Assembly (NCBI GenBank): GCA_041402045.1
Contig: JAWKSZ010000082.1
Location: 1 to 33,548 of the forward strand
Direction of reading: 5' to 3'
DNA length: 33,548 bases
DNA from: JAGQRJ01 sp041402045
GTDB lineage: Bacteria; Planctomycetota; J058
The notes under the pieces were generated by a model. It was not told where the DNA came from. It was given only the letters and a program-made list of their open reading frames with translations, and ran no database searches. Below, piece by piece: positions 14,367 through 22,856 of the stretch. The position numbers were made by a program, and so were the translations under genes. The first letter of the stretch is position 1. Each line of letters opens with the position of its first letter.

Positions 14367-16660
14367 CCGCGCGCCTCATCCTGCACCTGGACGACGACCG
14401 CATCGCGTTCCCCCTCGAGGAGGGCGAGAACGTGATCGGGCGCAAGAAGGCGTGCGACATCTACGTGCGGGACGGGAGCCTGAGCAAGTTCCACGCGCGG
14501 ATCCTGCGCCAGGGCGAGCGGCTGGAGGTGATCGACGCGGGGTCGCGCAACGGGACCCTGGTCAACGGCGACCCGATCACCCCCGAGGACGGCCCGATCC
14601 AGGTGATCGACGGGGACGAGATCCAGTGCGGGAAGCTGACCTTCCTCGTGGAGGGCGCCGGCGGCGCCCCCGCGGGGCGGCAGGCCCAGGAGGCTCGCCC
14701 GCCTGTGCTGGTGCACCTCGACACCAACGAGCGCTGGGAGCTCGAGGGCAGCCAGACCCTGGGGATCGGCTCGCGCGCGCAGAACCACGTGTGCCTGAAC
14801 GGCACCGGGATCAGCCGCTTCCACGCCGAGCTCTGCCCCGAGGGCGGGGGCTGGGTCGTGAAGGACCTGGGCTCGCGCAACGGCGTCTACGTCAACGAGC
14901 AGCAGGTCGACGTGCACACCCTCGCCGCGGGGGACGTGGTCAAGATCGGGACGGTGAGCCTGCGCTACGACGTCCCCTCCGGGGCCGGCGTCCCGCAGTT
15001 GGCGGAGGTCCTCGCGGACCCGCGCAAGCGGCTCTACGTGATCGGCGGCCTGGTGCTCCTGCTGTTGCTCGTGGGCATGGCCTTCATCGGGCCCTCCGGC
15101 CCGGGCCCCGGGGGGGGCGGGGGCTCCGACGACCTCGAGGCCCGCTTCATGGAGGCGGCCGGGGCCATGATGGAGGGCCGCCACGACGCCGCCCAGGAGC
15201 AGTTCAAGCGGCTGAAGGAGGACAAGCCCGAGGCCGAGCTCCGCAGCTGGGTGCGCTCCTTCGATCAGGTCTCCCGCTCGCTGGAGGACTACGAGGACCC
15301 GCTGGCCTTCGACTGGGACCGCGCCGAGTCCTCGCTCAAGGACGCGAGCAAGCTCAGCGGGCTGCCCTCGCGCCTCAAGACCTGGGTCGAGGAGCGGGTC
15401 GCCTGGGTCGAGAGCGGCAAGCGCGCCTACGCGCTGCTGGAGGAGGGCGGGCGCCTGGCCCAGCGCTCGGTGGAGGCCGCGGGCAAGCGCGACTTCAAGC
15501 AGGCCTTCGCGCTGCAGCGCGAGGCGCGCAGCTACCTGGAGCGGATCGACGGCCCGCTGGCCCAGCTGGCTCAGGACAAGATCGAGAAGGCCTGGCTCCC
15601 GGTGCTCAAGGCCTCGGTGCAAATGATCCGGGCCTTCATGCGGCCCAAGTCCAAGCCTCCGCACTGGGGGCGCGCCAAGGCGCTGATCGAAGACCTGCTG
15701 CCCTTGACCATGAAGGTCCAGGAGCGCACGAACCTCCGGCGTTACCTGGCGCTGTGCTCGAGCAACATGGAGGACGAGGAGCTCTACCGCGCCGCGATCC
15801 GGATCATCGAGCGCGGCGAGGTCGAGTTCCACCCGCAGGCCGCGGACTTCCTGCGCAAGGTCAACCAGAGCTCCTCGATCTACCCCGACGCCCAGGCGAT
15901 CCTCTCCTGGCTGCGGGCCGACGAACTGGTGCGCCAGGCGGACCAGGCCTTCGAGGACGGGCGCGGGGAGTATTCGCGGCGCCTGCTCAACGAGGCCCGC
16001 GACCAGCACGACAGCTTCCTCGGCGACCAGGCGCGGGAGTCGATCGACCGCCGGCTGCTGCAGGTGAACCAGGTCCTCCGGCGCTGGGAGCGCGCCGAGC
16101 GCTTCGGGACCCGGGTCGAGGCCTTGAAGCTGCTCGAAGAGATCGTGACCCTGCTCGAGGACAAGCCGCAGAACTTCTACCGGCGCATGGCCCAGCGCCA
16201 GTTCGACCACGTCAAGGCCGCCCTCAGCAAGGACGTGAGCGACAACCTGCAGAAGGGCCTCGAGCGGCTGCGGGACGCCTGGACCTTCGACGTCCAGGGG
16301 CGCTCCGCGGCAGAGTCGACGCTGGAGGCCTTCGAGCGCGTGCGCGTGGACCCGAACCACAAGCGCGAGAACATCATCACGATCAAGAACGCGGTCTCCG
16401 ACGGCGAGCGCAGCACGCGCTTCCTCTACAACGCCGAGAAGATCTACAAGCAGAACCGCGAAGATCTGTTCGAGGACCTGCTGGTCCAGCTCCAGCTCCT
16501 GCGCACCTGGCTCCCGCCCACCGAGCAGCAGAAGAAGGCCAGCGAGCTGTATCTGCTGGTGAAGGAGCGCTGGGACAAGATCCAGCGCTTCCGCAACCCG
16601 AATCAGCGCCTCGTGGCGCCCCCTCCGCCACCCCCCGCCGACGACAAGAAGCCCAAGTAG
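14363..16660 (+). CDS. Double-FHA, single-pass membrane protein with helical C-terminus (paralog 2)
   Basis: 765 residues, paralogous along its whole length to the preceding gene. FHA-1 keeps Gly26-Arg27, Ser41, His44 and Asn63. FHA-2 keeps Ser151, His154 and Asn173 with IGSR in place of IGR. The membrane helix is at about 224-243, followed by a Gly-rich hinge (PGPGGGGGS) and ~500 helical residues ending in a Pro-rich tail. DPNHK and QLQLLRTWLP near the end correspond to DPNHK and ELQLLSDWLP in paralog 1. GTG start overlapping the previous stop by 4 bp. No Ser/Thr kinase or phosphatase gene is in the window, so the phosphorylated partner must come from elsewhere. Confidence 0.78.
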   Translation: MTARLILHLDDDRIAFPLEEGENVIGRKKACDIYVRDGSLSKFHARILRQGERLEVIDAGSRNGTLVNGDPITPEDGPIQVIDGDEIQCGKLTFLVEGAGGAPAGRQAQEARPPVLVHLDTNERWELEGSQTLGIGSRAQNHVCLNGTGISRFHAELCPEGGGWVVKDLGSRNGVYVNEQQVDVHTLAAGDVVKIGTVSLRYDVPSGAGVPQLAEVLADPRKRLYVIGGLVLLLLLVGMAFIGPSGPGPGGGGGSDDLEARFMEAAGAMMEGRHDAAQEQFKRLKEDKPEAELRSWVRSFDQVSRSLEDYEDPLAFDWDRAESSLKDASKLSGLPSRLKTWVEERVAWVESGKRAYALLEEGGRLAQRSVEAAGKRDFKQAFALQREARSYLERIDGPLAQLAQDKIEKAWLPVLKASVQMIRAFMRPKSKPPHWGRAKALIEDLLPLTMKVQERTNLRRYLALCSSNMEDEELYRAAIRIIERGEVEFHPQAADFLRKVNQSSSIYPDAQAILSWLRADELVRQADQAFEDGRGEYSRRLLNEARDQHDSFLGDQARESIDRRLLQVNQVLRRWERAERFGTRVEALKLLEEIVTLLEDKPQNFYRRMAQRQFDHVKAALSKDVSDNLQKGLERLRDAWTFDVQGRSAAESTLEAFERVRVDPNHKRENIITIKNAVSDGERSTRFLYNAEKIYKQNREDLFEDLLVQLQLLRTWLPPTEQQKKASELYLLVKERWDKIQRFRNPNQRLVAPPPPPPADDKKPK

Positions 16661-16666
16661 GCGAGC

Positions 16667-17137
16667 GTGAGCCGGACCGTCGCGATCCTGCTCGCCGCGT
16701 GGCTCCCGGTGTTCGGCGCCTGGGCGGCGGATCAGGGCGTGTTCGCGCCGCTCCCCGCGCCTCCCGCCCCCGCGCCCGGGCGGAGCATCGCCACCGGGCC
16801 GCTGCGGCTCGGCGTCGGGCGCCCCGTGGCGGGGCCCGGGCGACCGCTGCGCCCGTCCCAGGTCACCTTGTTCCTGCGCCAGGGGTCGGAGCCCGGGGTC
16901 TATCGCCTGTTCCACGAGGGCGAGCCGCTGGGCGAGCTGCGCGCGGGTCCCGACGGCAAGCTGAGCGGGAGCGCCTTCGCCGCGGCGATCGACCGCTCGA
17001 CGCTGTGGATCGTCGCCGACGTCGAGCTGGCCCGGGAGCCCGAGGTCCCGCTGGCCGCGCTGCACGCGGTCTCCCGAGCGCTCATGGTGGGGGGGGTGCT
17101 GAAGCAGCGCTTCCGGGTGCTAGAGCCCGGGGAATAG
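16667..17137 (+). CDS. Hypothetical secreted protein
   Basis: 156 residues. The N-terminus MSRTVAILLAAWLPVFGAWAADQG is a clear signal peptide with likely cleavage after AWA. A Pro-rich segment follows, then a small alpha/beta domain with LWIVADVELAREPEVPLAALHAV and a final strand. The strand-helix pattern with an xxAD motif faintly recalls the periplasmic domain of ExbD/TolR, but there is no membrane anchor and I would not assign it. It begins 6 bp after the second double-FHA gene (GTG start) and so is probably the last gene of that operon. Confidence 0.6.
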   Translation: MSRTVAILLAAWLPVFGAWAADQGVFAPLPAPPAPAPGRSIATGPLRLGVGRPVAGPGRPLRPSQVTLFLRQGSEPGVYRLFHEGEPLGELRAGPDGKLSGSAFAAAIDRSTLWIVADVELAREPEVPLAALHAVSRALMVGGVLKQRFRVLEPGE

Positions 17138-17213
17138 GGGCCTCGGGTCCTGGCCTGGGTGGGGTAACACGGGCGAGCTTCTTGAGTTAGCCTGTGCGCG
17201 TGGGGAGGAATCC

Positions 17214-18359
17214 ATGAAGCTCGAGCGTCTGCTCTTGGCTGCTCTCGTGTGCGCGCCCGCCTGGGCTGCCCCCGACCTCGCCGACCTCGAAGGCCGGTTC
17301 AAGCGGATCAACGGGGAGGACCAGAGCGAGTCCGTCCTGCGCTTCGAGCTCGCGCCCGACGGCGAGAGCTTGAAGAGCACCCTCGAGGGCCTGGGCGACG
17401 ACCTCTCCTGCACCGGGACCTTCCGCTTCGACAAGAAGGGCGTGCTCCGTGGCTGGGTGCGCTGGGTCGACGACAAGTACGGCACCGACGCCAAGGTGCC
17501 CTGGATGTTCCGCTTCGAAGACGCGGACAAGGCCCGCGGGAGCTGCGGCTGGCTGGACACGCGCTACCAGCCGAACGACAAGCGCTACAAGGGCTACACG
17601 ATCTACTTCCTCGAGCGCCTCGAGGGCGACGAGACCCCGACGTCGGACGGCGGCGGCGAGGCGCCGAGCGGCGAGCGCGAGGGCTGGCTGACCGCCGACG
17701 GCGGCGGCGACACCCCCAGCGGCGAGACCGTCGACGCCGACGTGCTCGCCGGCGGCTGGGCCGGGCCCGCGGGCCCCTGGTCGATCGAGGCCCGGGGTGA
17801 GCGCCTGATCCTCGAGCCCGTCGGGCACTCCAGCGGGGTGCGCCTCGAGCTCGAAGCCGAGGGGGACCTGTTCGCCGGCGACGTGACCTCGGGCGCCGGG
17901 ACCCAGCGCGTGGAGCTGGCCTTCGACGGCGACAAGCTCGTGGGCCGCAGCGCCTGGAGCGCCGGGGGCGAGGAGGGCTGGGCTCCCGTGGAGTTCACCC
18001 GGCTGCGCCGCCTGGACGCAGGCGAGCCCGCGGGAGACGACGCGCTGCCCGAGGGCAGCGAGGGCGAGGTCGCCGGGGCCTACCGCCGCGACGACGGGCT
18101 CTACCTGCGCCTGAACGACGAGGGCGTGGGCGAGCTGGTGCAGAAGGACGGCGGGCTGACCTGCCGGGTCAGCCTGCGCACGCAGGGCGGCGTGCTCGAG
18201 GGCAGCGCGAACTTCGACGGCGTCGAGGCCAGGTGGGAGCTCGCGCGCACGGCGGACGGGCTCGTCGGGCGCTGCGAGTGGGTGGACGTCCACGACGGGA
18301 CGGTGATCGCCCGCGGCTGGTCCGCCCGCAGCTTCGAGCGGCTGAAGCGGGCGTTCTAA
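17214..18359 (+). CDS. Hypothetical secreted protein with three lipocalin-like beta modules
   Basis: 381 residues. The signal peptide MKLERLLLAALVCAPAWA is followed by three modules of about 90-100 residues. Each starts near a GxY/GxF/GxW and ends with a strand of the type FxRLxR or FLERL (about 20-138, 180-265, 275-380). The modules alternate polar and hydrophobic residues as in beta-barrels or beta-sandwiches of the lipocalin kind. An Asp/Gly/Ser-rich linker (about 142-178) contains two near-repeats of DGGGxxPSGE. The ATG is supported by GGGGAGG five to six bases upstream. No enzyme motif is seen. It lies between the FHA block and the beta-helix gene in the same direction. The function is unknown. 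Confidence 0.6.
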   Translation: MKLERLLLAALVCAPAWAAPDLADLEGRFKRINGEDQSESVLRFELAPDGESLKSTLEGLGDDLSCTGTFRFDKKGVLRGWVRWVDDKYGTDAKVPWMFRFEDADKARGSCGWLDTRYQPNDKRYKGYTIYFLERLEGDETPTSDGGGEAPSGEREGWLTADGGGDTPSGETVDADVLAGGWAGPAGPWSIEARGERLILEPVGHSSGVRLELEAEGDLFAGDVTSGAGTQRVELAFDGDKLVGRSAWSAGGEEGWAPVEFTRLRRLDAGEPAGDDALPEGSEGEVAGAYRRDDGLYLRLNDEGVGELVQKDGGLTCRVSLRTQGGVLEGSANFDGVEARWELARTADGLVGRCEWVDVHDGTVIARGWSARSFERLKRAF

Positions 18360-18441
18360 TCCGAGACTGAATCCACCGCGCCCTCAGGCGTCCGCGCTTC
18401 GGGGGAGCGGGTGTCTACCCATTTCATCGAGGAGGAGACTC

Positions 18442-19785
18442 ATGAGGCTGCAGATCGCGCTCCTGGCGCTGGGTCTGGGGGTCGGCGTGGCCGGCGCCAA
18501 GGACATCTACGTATCGCGCAACGGCAAGAACAGCAACGACGGCACCAAGGAGGCGCCGCTCAAGTCGCTGTGGAAGGCCATGGGCATGCTCGAGCCCGGG
18601 GACGCGATCCACGTCTCCGAGGGCGAGTATCCCGGGCGCGGCAAGTCGGGGGTCATGCCGCCATGCGAGGTCACCAACGTGACCATCGAGGGCGGCTGGA
18701 AGGACGACTGGAGCGAGCGCGACCCGTTCAAGTACCTCTCGATCATTTCGCCCCCCGGCGACACCCAGGGCGCGGGCACCGAGGTGTTCCAGTTCATGCG
18801 CTCGGACAACAAGCTGGGGAACATCACCCTCGACGGCTTCTGCATCGACCGCGGGCCGCACAACTACTACAGCAGCGAGGGTGAGGTCGGGGCCAACAAG
18901 CAGATCGAGGGCCACGTCGACACCAGCGCCTGGGGCTACCGGGCCATGAACCGCAAGAAGAGCGGGTCGGACCCGACGATCGAGATCATCGCCCGGGACG
19001 GCAACGTGACCGTGCGCAACATGATCCTGGTCAACAACCCCTGGTGGGGGATCTCGGTCAAGGGCGGCGGCGACGGTGAGATCCGCATCGAGAACAACCT
19101 GATCCTGATCAGCCAGGGCCGCGGGATCGAGGCGATCACCGGCGGCGGCTGGGGCAACCCGAAGTGGGTGATCCGCAACAACACGGTCATGTTCAACCAC
19201 ACCCTGGCGAGCACCGAGGGCCGCGCGCTCTCGGCGGACCCGCGCAAGGGCTACGGGACCTACCTCGTGGAGAACAACGTGTTCGCCTACTCCGACGGCG
19301 GCGGGATCACGGTCAAGTTCGGGGCGGAGATGCTCACGCTCAAGAACAACCTGTTCTACTTCAACCGCCGCGGCGACATGTGCGAGGGCGGGAGCCCGCT
19401 GTGCAACGCCCCGGACTTCGAGGACGAGCTCGAGTGCGACAACGAGGGCAACGTGCGCGAGCTGCCCAAGGCCACCGCCAAGGTCGATCAGGCCTGGTTC
19501 GACCGCTGGTCGATCGGCGGCCCGGACCGCATGGCCGGCGAGCTCAACACCTGGGAGGAGCTCAAGGCCGCGCGCGAGGCCGTGGGCCTGACCGCCGAGT
19601 TCAAGCTGATCGGCTACGACGAGGCCTACCCCGACTACAAGAGCCTGCCCGACGGCCGCCCGAACTACGGCATGTCGCGCTACCCGCACCCCATGAAGAA
19701 GGGTGAGCTGATCGACTGGCAGTCGGTCCTGGGGATCGTCGGCGCCGACGAGGGCCGCGGGATCCAGCCCTACTCCGCGGAGTAG
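18442..19785 (+). CDS. Secreted right-handed parallel beta-helix protein (DUF1565-like N-terminus)
   Basis: 447 residues. The signal peptide MRLQIALLALGLGVGVAGA is followed by IYVSRNGKNSNDGTKEAPLK and a short helix, then ALxxLxPGDxIxVxxGxY-like sequence (LEPGDAIHVSEGEYPG). This is the usual entry of DUF1565/pectin-lyase-like beta-helices. The middle (about 150-320) has Asn-rich coils such as VRNMILVNNPWWGISV and IRIENNLILI, typical of stacked beta-helix rungs. The C-terminal ~100 residues are not helix-like and carry two Cys pairs. Such proteins are extracellular, binding or cutting polysaccharide, but no catalytic triad is evident. The ATG is supported by GAGGAGGAG seven bases upstream. Confidence 0.8.
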   Translation: MRLQIALLALGLGVGVAGAKDIYVSRNGKNSNDGTKEAPLKSLWKAMGMLEPGDAIHVSEGEYPGRGKSGVMPPCEVTNVTIEGGWKDDWSERDPFKYLSIISPPGDTQGAGTEVFQFMRSDNKLGNITLDGFCIDRGPHNYYSSEGEVGANKQIEGHVDTSAWGYRAMNRKKSGSDPTIEIIARDGNVTVRNMILVNNPWWGISVKGGGDGEIRIENNLILISQGRGIEAITGGGWGNPKWVIRNNTVMFNHTLASTEGRALSADPRKGYGTYLVENNVFAYSDGGGITVKFGAEMLTLKNNLFYFNRRGDMCEGGSPLCNAPDFEDELECDNEGNVRELPKATAKVDQAWFDRWSIGGPDRMAGELNTWEELKAAREAVGLTAEFKLIGYDEAYPDYKSLPDGRPNYGMSRYPHPMKKGELIDWQSVLGIVGADEGRGIQPYSAE

Positions 19786-19882
19786 CTGCGGGTCCACCCG
19801 GCGCGGGTCGCGGCAGCGCCGCGGCCCGCGTCGTCGTGCACGGGCCGCGGAGCTCTGCTCCTACCGGCTGCCCGAATTGAGA

Positions 19883-20191
19883 GGATTGAACCGCCAAGGA
19901 CGCCAAGGACGCCAAGGCTCCGCTCACCCGTTTGCGTGCTGGCGGTGAACCACCGAGCTCCGCTCGCGCACAGTCGTCACGCCCGTACCGAAGACAGTGA
20001 GCTCCGCCCGACCGCTCGCGCTCGGACCTCAGCTCCACAGCGCGGGAACGCGGAGCTCCTCTCCATGCACTCACCCCCGTTCGCCAGGCCGGTGACCCGT
20101 GGGCGGAGCTCGGTGGTTCACTCTCTGTCGCCAGTGCGTGATCGAATCAGCGGAGCCCTTGGCGTCCTTGGCGTCCTTGGCGGTTCAATCC
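19883..20191. repeat. Composite inverted-repeat element 1 (about 309 bp)
   Basis: The left end (19883-19924) carries three CCAAGGACG-type units, and the right end (20149-20191) is its reverse complement over 42 of 43 positions, with one extra base. A second nested pair (19945-19963 and 20103-20121) is a perfect 19-bp inverted repeat. The whole element could fold into one long interrupted hairpin. It fills the gap between the convergent beta-helix gene and the AcpH-like gene. I see no open reading frame worth calling in 19786-20256, and no transposase. Confidence 0.85.
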
Positions 20192-20256
20192 TTCTCTTAC
20201 TCGGCACGGGCACGTAGGGGCGTGAGCGCACGGGCACGTGAAGAGGCTCCGCCCCC

Positions 20257-20899
20257 TCACTCCGCCAAGCGCGCCTCGACCTCGTCCAGGAGCCCCTCCG
20301 CCGCGGCGGCGACCCGGGGAGGAACGCCCGTGCCCAAGCCACGACGTGGGGCTCGTTCCCCGGCTCGACGCGCAGGCGCGGGCGCGAGGCCAGGATCCGC
20401 ACCAGCCGGTCGCCCACGAGCTCGGGGTCGCGGTAGGCCTCGGGGACCGGCGCCTCCAGCAGACGGCGCGGGACCTCTTGCCAGCGCGCTGCGCCCTGGT
20501 CGGGGTCGCCCCGCGGAAGCTCAGGTGCTCACCCAGGGCCGCGGCCTGGGCGAGGGCCGCGCGGTAGGCGGCCGGCGCCCCGGGGCGCAGCGCGGAGCTG
20601 ACCGTCCAGCAAGAGCTCGACGCCCACGTGCCCGATCGCCAGGGACGGGCCGGGCCCCAGGCCGCGCTGGGCCAGGTCCTTCCGGGCCGCGCTCATGAGC
20701 TCCACGAAGCCCGAGGCGCCGTGGAAGGCGTCGTCGCTGCGGTGGTGGAAGCGGACCCCCGCCGCCAGCTCGGGTGGGCCACCTCTCGAGCCAGGCGCAC
20801 CCCGCTCATCGTGGCGAAGTCCGGGGCCATGCTCCCGACCACGAAGGCCGCGTCGTCTCGACGGGCGAGGGCCAGCACCGCGTGTCCGAAGAAGTTCAC
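20257..20899 (-). pseudogene. AcpH-like (ACP phosphodiesterase family) gene with several frameshifts
   Basis: A GTG start at 20899 opens with MNFFGHAVLA and GSMAPDF, which match the start of AcpH/DUF479 proteins that remove phosphopantetheine from acyl carrier protein. The coding sequence continues in other frames: ELAAGVRFHHRSDDAFHG, then SAARKDLAQRGLG, then AAYRAALAQAAALGEHL, then EVPRRLLEAPVPEAYRDPELV, and RVAAAAEGLLDEVEARLAE to the stop at 20257. At least four single-base shifts are needed, mostly in G or C runs. The peptide sequence between shifts is well kept, so sequence error or very recent decay is more likely than an old pseudogene. About 41 bp separate it from the divergent methyltransferase. 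Confidence 0.7.
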
Positions 20900-20940
20900 G
20901 GCCCGAGCCTAGCAGGCTCTAATGGCCTCCCGGAGGCTGG

Positions 20941-21597
20941 GTGAGTCCACGCCGCGAGGAGACCCTGCGCTACCGCGACGCGCGCGTCGCCGGGGACTAC
21001 GACGCCCTGCGCGAGACGGGCTGGGTCCGCCAGCGGCGCGAGGCCATGCAGCGCCGGCTGCTGGCCAAGGGCCTCCGCGGCCTGGCCCCGGGGAGCCTGG
21101 TCCTCGACGTGCCCTGCGGGACCGGGCGCTTCACCTCCTGGCTCGTGGCCCAGGGCTACACGGCCGTGGGCGCGGACCTCTCGCGAGACATGCTCGAGGT
21201 CGCCCGCGGCAAGACCGCGGGGGTCGCAGGGTGCCTGGGCCTGTTCGCCGGGGACGCGGCGCAGCTCCCGCTCGAGGGCGCGAGCGTGGACGCCGCGCTG
21301 GTGGTGCGCTTCCTGCACCTGGTCTCCGATGAGGAGCGGGTCCCCCTGTTCCGCGAGCTGGCGCGGGTGGTCCGCGAGCGGGTCGTGCTCCAGGTCGCGC
21401 TCAAGGCCTGGAGCGCCAAGCAGGCCCTGCGCCGGCTGCGCGGCGTCCCGCTCAAGCCGCTGAAGATCGAGTGGCGCTCGCTGCTCGAGCAGCTCGCCGC
21501 GGGGGGGCTGCGGGTCGAGCGCGTGCACAAGAAGCTCCCGGTGTTCTCGACGAGCTACGTGCTGGTGTGTCGGCCGGCTCACTCCCAGGGCGCGTAG
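20941..21597 (+). CDS. Class I SAM-dependent methyltransferase
   Basis: 218 residues. Motif I reads LVLDVPCGTGR (about 53-63) and binds SAM, with the acidic residue after strand 2 at GADLSRDML (Asp79). GDAAQLPLEGASVDAALV supplies the motif II/III region, and LARVVRERVVLQVALKAW follows. The pattern is that of the methyltransferase-11 group acting on small molecules or lipids; the substrate cannot be read from the sequence. GTG start 41 bp from the divergent AcpH-like gene. Its 3' end overlaps the convergent PAP2 gene by 19 bp. Confidence 0.85.
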   Translation: MSPRREETLRYRDARVAGDYDALRETGWVRQRREAMQRRLLAKGLRGLAPGSLVLDVPCGTGRFTSWLVAQGYTAVGADLSRDMLEVARGKTAGVAGCLGLFAGDAAQLPLEGASVDAALVVRFLHLVSDEERVPLFRELARVVRERVVLQVALKAWSAKQALRRLRGVPLKPLKIEWRSLLEQLAAGGLRVERVHKKLPVFSTSYVLVCRPAHSQGA

Positions 21598-22367
21598 CCC
21601 CCGAGGAACAGCGCGAAGAACACGAGGTAGAACCCGAGCAGCACCCCCAGGAACGCCAACGGGCCGCGCCAGCCGTAGGCCGAGCCGGGGCCCGCGGGGG
21701 TGCGGTGCACGACCACGACGTAGGCCGCGGCGCCGAGCAGGAGCCCGGCGACGCCGTCGACGACGAAGTGCTGCTTGACGGTCACGATCGAGACCGCGAT
21801 CCCGACCACCAGCGGGATCGCGACGTAGCCCCACAGCGGGCGCGCGCGCCAGGCGCAGAGCGCGGCCAGGGTCGCGATCGAGAGGTGCAGCGAGGGGAAC
21901 AGGTTCATGGGCGGGTCGAGGGTGTAGTTCACCCGCAGCCCCCAGTTGTGGAACACCGACATGTCGTAGCCGGAGAGGTCGGGGCGGAACCCGACCGAGG
22001 TCACCGGGATCACCGCGTAGCAGGCCAGGCTGACCGTGATAACCAGGAGGTAGGCCTTGGTCACCTGCACGAACAGCCGGCGCTCGCGCACCGTGAACAC
22101 CGGGTAGAGCATGGCGGTGTAGACCCACACGTAGCACCAGTGGGTGGCCGGGATCAGCGGGATCCAGTCGTCGATCGGCAAGCGCAGCTGCCGGGCCTGG
22201 GCGGGGTCGATCCCCAGCCCCAGGGCGTAGTAGCCGGCGAAGCAGTAGACGAACAGCGCCGCGACCCGCCCGATCCGCTCGCCCAGCCGCGCCTCCTCGC
22301 CGACCTCGGGCTCCCGCGGGCGGGGCTCGGCGCTGGGGGGCGGGTCGTAGGGCGGGGCGGGGTCCAT
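21579..22367 (-). CDS. PAP2-superfamily membrane protein
   Basis: 262 residues starting at the ATG at 22367, with a Pro-rich cytoplasmic head followed by about six membrane helices. PAP2 motifs are recognisable: FPSLHLS (about 157-163) with the catalytic-type His161, and KQHFVVDG with His200 and Asp204. This spacing is seen in the branch that includes inositolphosphotransferases such as AUR1-like enzymes as well as lipid phosphatases. It would act on phospholipid or polyprenyl phosphates at the membrane. Longer upstream in-frame starts exist but run into the divergent arsC region and encode atypical residues, so they are rejected. Confidence 0.8.
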   Translation of the reverse strand: MDPAPPYDPPPSAEPRPREPEVGEEARLGERIGRVAALFVYCFAGYYALGLGIDPAQARQLRLPIDDWIPLIPATHWCYVWVYTAMLYPVFTVRERRLFVQVTKAYLLVITVSLACYAVIPVTSVGFRPDLSGYDMSVFHNWGLRVNYTLDPPMNLFPSLHLSIATLAALCAWRARPLWGYVAIPLVVGIAVSIVTVKQHFVVDGVAGLLLGAAAYVVVVHRTPAGPGSAYGWRGPLAFLGVLLGFYLVFFALFLGGYAPWE

Positions 22368-22458
22368 GGCTATCCAGAGCGTAGCCCCGGGGGCCCGGCT
22401 CGCCACTGCGGTTGCGTCCCGCGCGCGCTCCCCGAGAATCCATGCCGAGGAGGTCCCC

Positions 22459-22812
22459 GTGCCCGCCGCCGCCACGATCTACCACAACCCCCGCTGCTCG
22501 AAGAGCCGCCAGACCCTGGCCCTGCTCGAGGCGCGCGGGATCGAGCCCACCGTCGTGCGCTACCTCGACGAGCCGCCGACCCCCAAGACCCTGGACCGCC
22601 TGTGTAAGGCGCTGGGCCTAGAGCCCCAGGCCCTGGCCCGCACCAAGGAGGCGCGCTTCAAGGAGCTCGGGCTGAAGGAGGGCACCCGTACTCGCGCCGA
22701 GTGGCTGAAGGTCCTCAGCCAGAACCCGGTCCTGATCGAGCGCCCGATCGTCGTCGTCGGCGAGCGCGCCGCGATCGGCCGCCCGCCGGAGAACGTCCTC
22801 GAGCTGCTGTAG
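22459..22812 (+). CDS. arsC: ArsC-family arsenate reductase (glutaredoxin-type)
   Basis: 117 residues. The active site NPRCSKSR holds Cys13. Arg61 (RTKE), Arg95 (IERPIVV) and Arg108 (IGRPPE) line up with Cys12, Arg60, Arg94 and Arg107 of E. coli ArsC, so all catalytic residues are present. The family reduces arsenate to arsenite with glutathione and glutaredoxin, though chromosomal members without an ars operon (YfgD-type) may have other roles, and no arsenite pump is seen nearby. GTG start with GAGGAGG five bases upstream. It is divergent from the PAP2 gene. Confidence 0.87.
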   Translation: MPAAATIYHNPRCSKSRQTLALLEARGIEPTVVRYLDEPPTPKTLDRLCKALGLEPQALARTKEARFKELGLKEGTRTRAEWLKVLSQNPVLIERPIVVVGERAAIGRPPENVLELL

Positions 22813-22856
22813 GGGCTCCTGGATAGCCCTCGGGTGGAGTGGCGCGGGCAATGCTC

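Noticed and set aside
16667..17137. ExbD/TolR-like assignment for the small secreted protein
   Set aside because: Only a vague strand-helix resemblance; it has a cleavable signal peptide rather than the membrane anchor with Asp typical of that family.
19883..20191. Repeat units considered as a CRISPR array
   Set aside because: Units are short and contiguous without spacers, the structure is an inverted repeat, and no cas gene is nearby.
20181..20196. GGTTCAATCC resembling a tRNA T-arm
   Set aside because: It is the end of the inverted-repeat arm; no acceptor or anticodon stem can be drawn around it.
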